From positions 20,792,501 through 20,856,500 of the forward strand of contig AP031356.1 of NCBI GenBank assembly GCA_037833965.1: a stretch of 64,000 nucleotides of DNA. The letters are read 5' to 3'. The first letter of the stretch is position 1; each line of letters starts with the position of its first letter. The notes beneath the pieces are model-generated. The model saw only the letters and a list, made by a program, of their open reading frames with translations, was not told where the DNA came from and did not search any database. Source of the DNA: Marchantia polymorpha subsp. ruderalis. Its lineage: Eukaryota > Streptophyta > Marchantiopsida > Marchantiales > Marchantiaceae. Below, piece by piece: positions 55,776-64,000 of the stretch. A program made the position numbers and the translations under genes.

Positions 55776-58218
55776 TGTAATAACCCACCAAAGGCTAAAA
55801 CTGCAGTATGGTGGTAAAAAGATCGAACCCACAGGGACAGAGGCAACACACAGAGTAAAAGTGTCACATTTAACAGACTTTTGGTAGAGTTTGAATTCTA
55901 GGCGACTGTCACTCCCAGAAATACTGCAGTGCTCGACTCGGAGGCTCGACTCGGAGGAGGATCTCAACTCGGAGGATGCTCGGAGGATGCACGGTACAGC
56001 TTGGTCACTCAACACACACACACACACCTGAAACTGGCAAAAAGCACAACTCGGAGGTCGGTCAGGACCTCCGCTTCGGATTTCAGGAGGAAAGTGTCTC
56101 GCAAGTTCACTCAGAGGTTCTGCAGGAAGTGCCTCCCACTCCGGCTTTTACTGCCCTTCCGCCAGGAACTAGCGGGGGTACCCGGACTGGACTTCTCACT
56201 TCGGAACGAAGCCTCTACGTACGCCGTGGACGTCACCCTCGACTATCACACAAAACGCAGGGAGTGCAGACCCGACTGAGAACTTACTGAAAACACGATC
56301 CAGTAACACACACACAACCTGAATTACAAACCAAGGTTTACACGAAGTAATGAAACTTCACATTGGCATTCAGGGGAAACTTCCCGTAGGAGTACAATCA
56401 GGATATGTCACTCGAAGGAGTAAGGGGGAACTGTTCAAGTATCTAACTCGCAGCCGGCTCTGAGTATCAGAAATCACCCGCAGGTGCAGATCCGCACTAC
56501 TCAAGTCTCTAACCGGGTACTAGCTCTGAACATTCAGCCGAAGGCCTTCAACTACAACATACGGTAACTTCGCTATGCTGCAGCTTCTCTACGTGGTGCC
56601 AGGACCAAAACGCACAAACACGCCAAGAAAGTGAGTTCCTGATCTGCACTTCCGAAACTGGAAGAGTCAAAAGGCAAAACGCCTTGAACTACTTTATACC
56701 TTCTAAGGTCCTAACTAACACTACACTACCCGCTAGGGTGCGAGCCGCAACAGATCCTACACCTGAGAAGTCGGCGGCTACCTTCCCCTCTAACTTACAA
56801 CCTAAATCTAACCCTAACCCTAAATCTAAATCCTAAGCCTACTGTACAGAGCCGCCAGCGTCTTTACATCCGAGATCTGAGGCTGAATATGTGCAGGCAT
56901 GCGTGGCCGACCGAGATCAACGGTCCCACCAAATTTCAGATCCATCCGACCGTCCATCGCAAAGATATGGACTCCGCAAGATCTCTGAACCGCATCCGGT
57001 TTGCCGACCTTGAGTTCGCCGACTCCGAGTTTGCCGACTTGAAGTTCGCCGACCTCGAGTTCGCCGACTCCGAGTTCTCCGAAGGCGTTGACCGCCGAAG
57101 ACGCACTTCCGCATCTTTGCCTATTTGTAACAGTCACTCCCGACACCCATAACTCACAGATCCTTGATCCGTTTCAAGAGTTCTTGGGCTCGTTGGAACG
57201 AGCGCGTCGAGCTCTTTCTAACGAGACCCTAATTGAGTCAAACCGTTACGAGTTGAAAGAGTTATGCCGGTTTTATCCTTGGCCGAAGGCACACTGTCAA
57301 AGGCTTGTTATCTGTTATCGCCGAAGGCGCCCGCACGATGTTTCGCCGACTCCGAGTTCTCTGACCTCAAGTTTGCCGACCTCGAGTTCGCTGACTTGAA
57401 GTTCGCCGACCTCGAGTTCGCCGACCTCAAGTTTGCCGACTCCGAGTTTGCTGACTTGAAGTTCTTTGACCTCGAGTTTGCCAACCTCAAGTTTGCCGAC
57501 TCCGAGTTTGCTGACTTGAAGTTCGCCGACCTCGAGTTTGCCGACCTCAAGTTCTCCGACCTCGAGTTTTCCGACCTCGAGTTCTTCGACCTCGAGTTCG
57601 CCGACCTCAAGTTTGCCGACTCCGAGTTTGCTGACTTGAAGTTCTTTGACCTCGAGTTCGCCGACCTCAAGTTTTCCGACCTCGAGTTTTCCGACCTCGA
57701 GTTCTCCGACCTCGAGTTCGCCGACCTCAAGTTTGCCGACTCCGAGTTTGCCGACTTGAAGTTGACACGAAGACGTCCGTCGCCGAAGGCGAACATCTAG
57801 GGCCGAAGGTGGATATTCTGCTAACGACGAACTCCTTCCGCCTATCCGTAGGCGTTCTCCTTCGCATCTTCCGACAGTCACAACTCCCTGAGTCCTCATC
57901 CGTTCCAGGCGTTCTTGGTCTCGTTAGAACGAGCGCGTTGAGCTCTTTCCAACGAGACCCTAAGTAACTCAAGGCGTTAAGAATTTAGGAAGTTATGAGT
58001 GATCTACCGCCGAAGGTGCTCGAAGCGAGTCCTGCAGCGTGAACCGCCCGTTCCATTCCAAGCGTTCCACTGTGGCCTAAGCCCAAAACCCCTCGACTGT
58101 CCTCGATCCTCTTTTTACTCTGGCTTTGCGTACCGATTACTATTTACAGCTGCTACCACGGTACTTACTAATCAAAAATGTTCTAATTCCGACGAAAAAC
58201 AAAAAGTGGGTTACCACA
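55776..58218 (-). repeat. LTR K (3' LTR of K-L)
   Basis: Minisatellite-type LTR, TGTGGTAACCCAC to GGTGGGTTATTACA on the minus strand. TATA-like motif at 56692-56698; minisatellite at 57342-57762. Very similar to solo LTR J apart from the shorter array. Confidence 0.95.
57342..57762. repeat. 15-bp minisatellite, ~28 units, LTR K
   Basis: Same unit as in LTR J but about 18 units fewer, which accounts for most of the 255-bp LTR length difference. A small cluster of the same unit lies at about 56999-57080. Confidence 0.95.
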
Positions 58219-58233
58219 TGCCCCCCTCCTCAA
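58219..58233 (-). other. Polypurine tract of K-L
   Basis: The minus strand reads TTGAGGAGGGGGGCA, directly before the 3' LTR. Identical to the PPT of element F (21317-21331). Confidence 0.85.
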
Positions 58234-58239
58234 TTGTGA

Positions 58240-58572
58240 GCGCCCACGCGAACATTTGGCTTGAGGGTCTGCCATTGGTGATCCTGTCAACGGACTGCTC
58301 CTAGGTTGGCCTGACCCAGGAAGAGTTCCTGTCGGAGGGATTTCCAATAGAACCGTTAGCTCAATGCTCGCAGTAGGTGAACTAGAACGCCCTTGGCTCC
58401 CAGCAATCGGCGATGGCGATCTTTCTGCAGAGTTCTCACTTTGAGTCTTCTTTGTAGTTCGCTGTTTTTCTTCTACAGCTTCTTTTTTTTTTTTTTTTTT
58501 TTTTTCCGAATCTCGACGGAGCTTACGTGTGGCTCTCGCACTCAGGTCCCCCACACCATCGCTCGTCGACAT
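58240..58572 (-). CDS. gag start remnant in K-L
   Basis: ATG at 58570-58572. The first residues (MSTSDGVGDLSARATRKLRRDSEK) are homologous to the gag starts of elements A and C (MSTGASGSNLSARAVRKFRRDSEK). A poly-A tract (poly-T at 58482-58507 on the plus strand) encodes a Lys run. Only the basic N-terminal leader is kept, with no capsid domain, so it cannot be a working gag. Confidence 0.8.
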
Positions 58573-58587
58573 TCACCGAGCATTCAT

Positions 58588-58783
58588 CTCAAAAGTTCAC
58601 TCAGAGGCTCTGCAGGTAGTGACTCCCACTCCGGCTTTTACAGCCCTTCCGCCAGGAACTAGCGTAGGGAACCCGGACTGGACTTCCCACTTCGGAACGA
58701 AGCCTCTTCATACGCCGTGGACGTCACCCTCGACTCACACCAAACGTAGGGAGTACAGGCCCGACTGAGGACTTAACTGAGAT
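58588..58783 (-). repeat. LTR-derived segment in the K-L leader
   Basis: About 195 bp between gag and PBS match the R-U5 region of LTR F (about 26050-26245; CTCCGGCTTTTAC, GCCAGGAACTAGCGTAGGGAA) more closely than the adjacent K/L LTRs (…CTAGCGGGGGTAC). Confidence 0.75.
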
Positions 58784-58815
58784 TGCTGCTCAAGTACTCT
58801 GGTGTTGACGCACTG

Positions 58816-58833
58816 TCCCCGGCAGCGGCGCCA
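58816..58833 (-). other. Primer binding site of K-L
   Basis: TGGCGCCGCTGCCGGGGA on the minus strand, identical to the PBS of elements A and C, 22 bp from the LTR end. Confidence 0.85.
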
Positions 58834-58855
58834 AAAAGAAGTTGTCGGCTCCTTA

Positions 58856-61298
58856 TGTAATAACCCACCAAAGGCTAAAACTGCAGTATGGTGGTAAAAA
58901 GATCGAACCCACAGGGACAGAGGCAACACACAGAGTAAAAGTGTCACATTTAACAGACTTTTGGTAGAGTTTGAATTCTAGGCGACTGTCACTCCCAGAA
59001 ATACTGCAGTGCTCGACTCGGAGGCTCGACTCGGAGGAGGATCTCAACTCGGAGGATGCTCGGAGGATGCACGGTACAGCTTGGTCACTCAACACACACA
59101 CACACACCTGAAACTGGCAAAAAGCACAACTCGGAGGTCGGTCAGGACCTCCGCTTCGGATTTCAGGAGGAAAGTGTCTCGCAAGTTCACTCAGAGGTTC
59201 TGCAGGAAGTGCCTCCCACTCCGGCTTTTACTGCCCTTCCGCCAGGAACTAGCGGGGGTACCCGGACTGGACTTCTCACTTCGGAACGAAGCCTCTACGT
59301 ACGCCGTGGACGTCACCCTCGACTATCACACAAAACGCAGGGAGTGCAGACCCGACTGAGAACTTACTGAAAACACGATCCAGTAACACACACACAACCT
59401 GAATTACAAACCAAGGTTTACACGAAGTAATGAAACTTCACATTGGCATTCAGGGGAAACTTCCCGTAGGAGTACAATCAGGATATGTCACTCGAAGGAG
59501 TAAGGGGGAACTGTTCAAGTATCTAACTCGCAGCCGGCTCTGAGTATCAGAAATCACCCGCAGGTGCAGATCCGCACTACTCAAGTCTCTAACCGGGTAC
59601 TAGCTCTGAACATTCAGCCGAAGGCCTTCAACTACAACATACGGTAACTTCGCTATGCTGCAGCTTCTCTACGTGGTGCCAGGACCAAAACGCACAAACA
59701 CGCCAAGAAAGTGAGTTCCTGATCTGCACTTCCGAAACTGGAAGAGTCAAAAGGCAAAACGCCTTGAACTACTTTATACCTTCTAAGGTCCTAACTAACA
59801 CTACACTACCCGCTAGGGTGCGAGCCGCAACAGATCCTACACCTGAGAAGTCGGCGGCTACCTTCCCCTCTAACTTACAACCTAAATCTAACCCTAACCC
59901 TAAATCTAAATCCTAAGCCTACTGTACAGAGCCGCCAGCGTCTTTACATCCGAGATCTGAGGCTGAATATGTGCAGGCATGCGTGGCCGACCGAGATCAA
60001 CGGTCCCACCAAATTTCAGATCCATCCGACCGTCCATCGCAAAGATATGGACTCCGCAAGATCTCTGAACCGCATCCGGTTTGCCGACCTTGAGTTCGCC
60101 GACTCCGAGTTTGCCGACTTGAAGTTCGCCGACCTCGAGTTCGCCGACTCCGAGTTCTCCGAAGGCGTTGACCGCCGAAGACGCACTTCCGCATCTTTGC
60201 CTATTTGTAACAGTCACTCCCGACACCCATAACTCACAGATCCTTGATCCGTTTCAAGAGTTCTTGGGCTCGTTGGAACGAGCGCGTCGAGCTCTTTCTA
60301 ACGAGACCCTAATTGAGTCAAACCGTTACGAGTTGAAAGAGTTATGCCGGTTTTATCCTTGGCCGAAGGCACACTGTCAAAGGCTTGTTATCTGTTATCG
60401 CCGAAGGCGCCCGCACGATGTTTCGCCGACTCCGAGTTCTCTGACCTCAAGTTTGCCGACCTCGAGTTCGCTGACTTGAAGTTCGCCGACCTCGAGTTCG
60501 CCGACCTCAAGTTTGCCGACTCCGAGTTTGCTGACTTGAAGTTCTTTGACCTCGAGTTTGCCAACCTCAAGTTTGCCGACTCCGAGTTTGCTGACTTGAA
60601 GTTCGCCGACCTCGAGTTTGCCGACCTCAAGTTCTCCGACCTCGAGTTTTCCGACCTCGAGTTCTTCGACCTCGAGTTCGCCGACCTCAAGTTTGCCGAC
60701 TCCGAGTTTGCTGACTTGAAGTTCTTTGACCTCGAGTTCGCCGACCTCAAGTTTTCCGACCTCGAGTTTTCCGACCTCGAGTTCTCCGACCTCGAGTTCG
60801 CCGACCTCAAGTTTGCCGACTCCGAGTTTGCCGACTTGAAGTTGACACGAAGACGTCCGTCGCCGAAGGCGAACATCTAGGGCCGAAGGTGGATATTCTG
60901 CTAACGACGAACTCCTTCCGCCTATCCGTAGGCGTTCTCCTTCGCATCTTCCGACAGTCACAACTCCCTGAGTCCTCATCCGTTCCAGGCGTTCTTGGTC
61001 TCGTTAGAACGAGCGCGTTGAGCTCTTTCCAACGAGACCCTAAGTAACTCAAGGCGTTAAGAATTTAGGAAGTTATGAGTGATCTACCGCCGAAGGTGCT
61101 CGAAGCGAGTCCTGCAGCGTGAACCGCCCGTTCCATTCCAAGCGTTCCACTGTGGCCTAAGCCCAAAACCCCTCGACTGTCCTCGATCCTCTTTTTACTC
61201 TGGCTTTGCGTACCGATTACTATTTACAGCTGCTACCACGGTACTTACTAATCAAAAATGTTCTAATTCCGACGAAAAACAAAAAGTGGGTTACCACA
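58856..61298 (-). repeat. LTR L (5' LTR of K-L)
   Basis: Same length as LTR K with no difference found by reading. TATA-like motif at 59772-59778; minisatellite at 60422-60842; telomere-like tract at 59880-59916. Confidence 0.95.
60422..60842. repeat. 15-bp minisatellite, ~28 units, LTR L
   Basis: Same array as in LTR K, unit for unit. A small cluster lies at about 60079-60160. Confidence 0.95.
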
Positions 61299-61359
61299 GT
61301 AATGTAAAAACCCATGCCTTACCCTGTAATCTTTTACCTTGTCGAGGCTTACTTAGGAG

Positions 61360-62700
61360 ACTACTCTACAATTAGATATGAATTCATGATGAAGAGGTAT
61401 TTTTACCTAACGGTATTTGTAAGTCAACAATCTAGTTCCTCGGAGGTGAAAATGGACCGGTCCGATCGGTACTATGGTTCAGCTATCCGAACTCTCAAGA
61501 AGAACCCGCAGAGGTTTGTGACGTTCCCGCGAAGTGGTGGGCACCAGCTGAAAGGATCCTCCTCATAAGAGAAGTTCTCGTGTCCATATGCTAGTGCTGT
61601 GGAAAGAAGATGGCAGCTGCTGCAATCATGAAAGCAAGTAGCCTCATGTCTCTGAAACACTCCACTAGAACTTCACAACATGCGCTAGCTAGTTTGGCCG
61701 AGTCACACCTCCGGGACGAAAAAACAAATCCCCTGTTAGAGATGGTTACGAGTGTCATGGACCCTCACGATATTAATCGTATTTCTTTCACGGGGTTCCT
61801 ATGGAGTAGCCAGTGTCGCCTCGGTATTGCACTGCTTCCTTGGTCGGCGCAGCCCACCCTCCTCCTCGCGGGGACCAAGATTATATAAACAGGATTTATA
61901 ACACGTAACAAAATCATCAAATCCACCGATGTGGAGAAGTCTGGAATTGTTTGCCGGGATGACGGAGTTGCCAAGTTGCGTGGTCTAACGAACACACTGA
62001 ATTAGAAATCTGCGCTTTCCTGAGTGACTCTAGTTAAAGGTTATTTTACCTACATACTTTATTCATATGATTGAGATTCAAGAAATTGAATTTTTCAATA
62101 AGTATGAAAGAAAGAATGAAATCCCATGATTTATGTTCCATTCAAGTTATCCATAAAATTTACTTTACAAAGCTACTTTATCCTCAATTGACTATATCTC
62201 TTGTACACCGCCAGAAACCCTGGTTAAGGGACCGAAGAAAAAACACAATACTCCTGGATACTTAGAAAGCTTTTTTCTCTCTTATCTAAATTGAATAGCT
62301 ACATTCTTGTGCATGCTGACCAATTCCATCGAGAAAGCGTTGCAGATTGAACAACACAAGAACTGGATTTTAACAAAACTGCAAAGTCTACTTGACGTCA
62401 AGTATGGAAAGGGCAGTGATAAATAATATATTCTTTAATATCCAAAGCCTCTTAATCTCGGTGGAAAAACGATGTATCTTTCTATCCTACATATGGACTA
62501 TTTTTGAAATTCGAACTGAACTATGTTAGCAGGTTCTGGATCTTGAGAGAGCAAATCTGTATATGCAGGCATGGTGCAAGAGAAGTAACAGCCTGGAAAA
62601 AGTAACTCAGTAGAAAAGTATTTATGATCCTTATATTTAATTCGGGCTTAGCGCTGAAACTTTGTCGAGAGATAATTAATTTTCAACGAAGCTCGCTCGT
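61360..62700. other. Host DNA, no recognised gene
   Basis: A 92-codon ORF at 61610-61888 (+), starting MAAAAIMKASSLMSLKHS, has a mildly organelle-targeting-like N-terminus, but I recognise no domain. The rest is AT-rich without features. Confidence 0.35.
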
Positions 62701-63130
62701 TCCGGAAAAGTGGCAATTACAAGCTGGAACCGTCTGAATACAAGAAGAAGTTCATGGATCGAGTTGGAAAATACTGGGGACCTCGTACAGCAAGTTTCAT
62801 GCAACAGAGAATAACTGGATCCGAGCAAGTGGGTCATGCGTTGTGCACCTCATCATGTCTTCCTGGATCATTCGCAGTGCAGTTTCGCCTCCAAAGTCCT
62901 CGAACCGATTGTCGTACTCATGAGTGTAGAGAATCCACTGGAGCGACGACCTCTGCATCGCTCGCTCTGTATCGAGAAAGAAAACTCGCTCCCGTCTGAA
63001 GACATCGTAATTGACGAGGGAACCTTTACACCGAAGGAAATGTTCTCATGGTTGACTTGTACTCTTGCATGACTTATGACCCTCGAGAAGTTGGCTCGAA
63101 GCTGAACCAGTTTGCGCTCATCAATTGGGA
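62701..63130. other. Possible gene remnant, strand uncertain
   Basis: Higher-GC stretch with competing frames: plus 62836-63072 (79 codons, VLMSVENPLERRPLHRS, EDIVIDEGTFTPKEMF) and an overlapping minus frame (QWILYTHEYDNRFEDFGGE). Both look moderately protein-like; neither matches a family I know, and each is closed by stops within about 85 codons. Could be an exon or a decayed gene. Confidence 0.3.
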
Positions 63131-63384
63131 CGTCGCACACCGTATCGCCCATGCGTACACTCACTGTACAACTGAGATGTAATGCTCTGAGGAGCCCATC
63201 CGTATATATGTTCAAACTTACATGGTATGTCATACGAGACGAAACTGTGCACACTTTTTCGTTCCAGCAGTTTTTGCGGATTATTGAGTTCACACTTTAA
63301 GACAGAATCGTAAAAAGTTGGATGCCTTAAAACCGAAATGTGCTGAAAGGAGGTGCAGCGAGAAATTCGTTTCTGTGACAGTAT

Positions 63385-63462
63385 GAATATGGGTTCCATC
63401 ATGGTGCATGATGGACCCATATTCAGACGAAACCACCCATGATTCATGGGTGGTTTCGTCTG
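63385..63462. repeat. Two adjacent long hairpins
   Basis: GAATATGGGTTCCATCATG and CATGATGGACCCATATTC-type arms (63385-63424, one mismatch) abut a 19-bp perfect arm pair CAGACGAAACCACCCATGA/TCATGGGTGGTTTCGTCTG with a 1-nt centre (63424-63462). Confidence 0.92.
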
Positions 63463-63570
63463 TACAAATCTTATGACATCGGCTTGGAAATAGCAAATAA
63501 TCACGAAGATACGCATGAAATGTAGTCTAGTGACTGATTACAGCGTTATCGCTTTCCCGCTTTGTGAGCA

Positions 63571-63613
63571 GTGTCAAATGGCTCGGCTGCGGAGCTAACG
63601 AGCCATTTGACAC
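63571..63613. repeat. Perfect hairpin, 15-bp arms
   Basis: GTGTCAAATGGCTCG (63571-63585) and CGAGCCATTTGACAC (63599-63613) around a 13-nt loop. Confidence 0.92.
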
Positions 63614-63846
63614 GAGCACAAGCAGAATCAGTGAGAATGATTTGGACGCCAGATCCATTTACAGGCTTCGAGCAGATAATTTGTCCCTTAAGTTGTTTCT
63701 GGAACGATGAAAGTGCCATGTAGAGTTGCTTCGCTTCTGGCGAAATTGGGTGCACATTCATGACACAGATAATGTAATAAGTGCAGTCGTTGTGAATTTT
63801 GGATGGCCAAGAATCACCATCATCTCTCTCTCTCTCCCTCTCTCAG

Positions 63847-64000
63847 AGAGTATCAGTCGAAGAGCTCATGATGCCGCTGCCTGTATCTGATCTGACGAGA
63901 GAAGAGGCGAGGCTGTGCGCTGTGGATCTGTTCTCACGGTTCGTCCAGAATCCATCTCCTCGTACTTGGGATCCAGGACGGACGCAGATCAATACACCAT
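63847..64000 (+). CDS. Possible exon at the right edge (partial)
   Basis: After a (CT)n pyrimidine tract (63823-63846) ending CTCAG, a frame with no stop runs to the window edge (RVSVEELMMPLPVSDL, EEARLCAVDLFSRF). The tract plus AG looks like a splice acceptor and the composition is protein-like. An ATG pair at 63868 and 63871 could instead be a start. No family recognised. Confidence 0.4.

Larger units (their letters stand above)
55776..61298 (-). mobile_element. Young, internally reduced LTR element K-L
   Basis: Two 2,443-bp LTRs (55776-58218 and 58856-61298, constant 3,080-bp offset, no difference found by eye) enclose only 637 bp. It is flanked by GTAAT on both sides (55771-55775 and 61299-61303). 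The interior has, on the minus strand, a PBS, an LTR-derived leader segment, the start of gag and a PPT, with no pol. It is a large-LTR non-autonomous derivative that must have moved with enzymes supplied by a relative. Identical LTRs mean a recent insertion, later than the hAT element it sits in. Confidence 0.95.
54811..61351. mobile_element. Non-autonomous hAT transposon, split by LTR element K-L
   Basis: Terminal inverted repeats TAAGCCTCGGCAAGG (54811-54825) and CCTTGTCGAGGCTTA (61337-61351) differ at one position. Both ends are flanked by an 8-bp duplication CTTAGGAG (54803-54810 and 61352-61359), the hAT hallmark. Without K-L and its duplication the element is about 1,013 bp, far too short for a transposase gene. 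Subterminal regions are rich in GGTAA/TTACC and CCGGTAATTACC-like motifs, as in other hATs, where such repeats bind transposase. No transposase remnant recognised; an ORF at 55244-55459 (71 codons) is unassigned. Confidence 0.88.

Noticed and set aside
1-64000. tRNA, rRNA or other structural RNA genes
   Set aside because: No cloverleaf with A/B boxes or rRNA-like block was recognised; the tRNA-like 18-mers are PBS sequences.

Overview
The window reads as nuclear DNA of a land plant or close streptophyte relative. It holds an 18-exon receptor kinase with plant-type domains, Ty3/Gypsy elements with a plant-type tRNA-Asp primer site, a small hAT transposon, and CCCTAAA-like tracts inside LTRs. 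The species cannot be fixed from the sequence; an early-diverging land plant is a guess.

Layout. 1-26852 is a nest of related Ty3/Gypsy LTR retrotransposons in which each insertion cuts the next: A in B, B in C, C in D, D in E, E in a fragment N that abuts the pol of element F, and F in a fragment G. 26853-27620 is unique AT-rich DNA. 27626-38417 is a solo LTR (H, TSD ATGTA) that carries a second, oppositely oriented solo LTR (I, 29949-35343, TSD TCCCA). 38423-41282 is unique DNA with short hairpins, a tandem duplication and the relic of a receptor kinase. 41343-48658 is the one clear host gene, a malectin-like/LRR receptor kinase of about 1,154 residues. 48659-50567 is intergenic. 50573-53270 is a solo LTR of a third type (J, TSD AGTTC) with a 15-bp minisatellite. 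54811-61351 is a non-autonomous hAT element (8-bp TSD) split by a young, internally reduced LTR element (K-L, TSD GTAAT) whose two 2,443-bp LTRs show no difference by eye. 61360-64000 is host DNA with hairpins and a possible exon at the right edge.

The most unusual system is the LTR itself. In the main family the LTR is about 5.39 kb, proved by TSDs on two solo copies and by a PBS next to the end in two others. Its U3 encodes a protein of about 1,046 residues, with a conserved N-terminal globular region, a Pro/Arg-rich middle and a coiled-coil C-terminal third, ending just upstream of the LTR TATA box. One copy (I) has this frame whole. A clearly diverged LTR family (F) encodes a recognisable homologue, so the protein has probably been kept by selection. 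A third LTR type (J, K, L) has a 15-bp minisatellite in U3 instead. All these elements are treated as fossils: parts and boundaries are given, and the state of each is only summarised.
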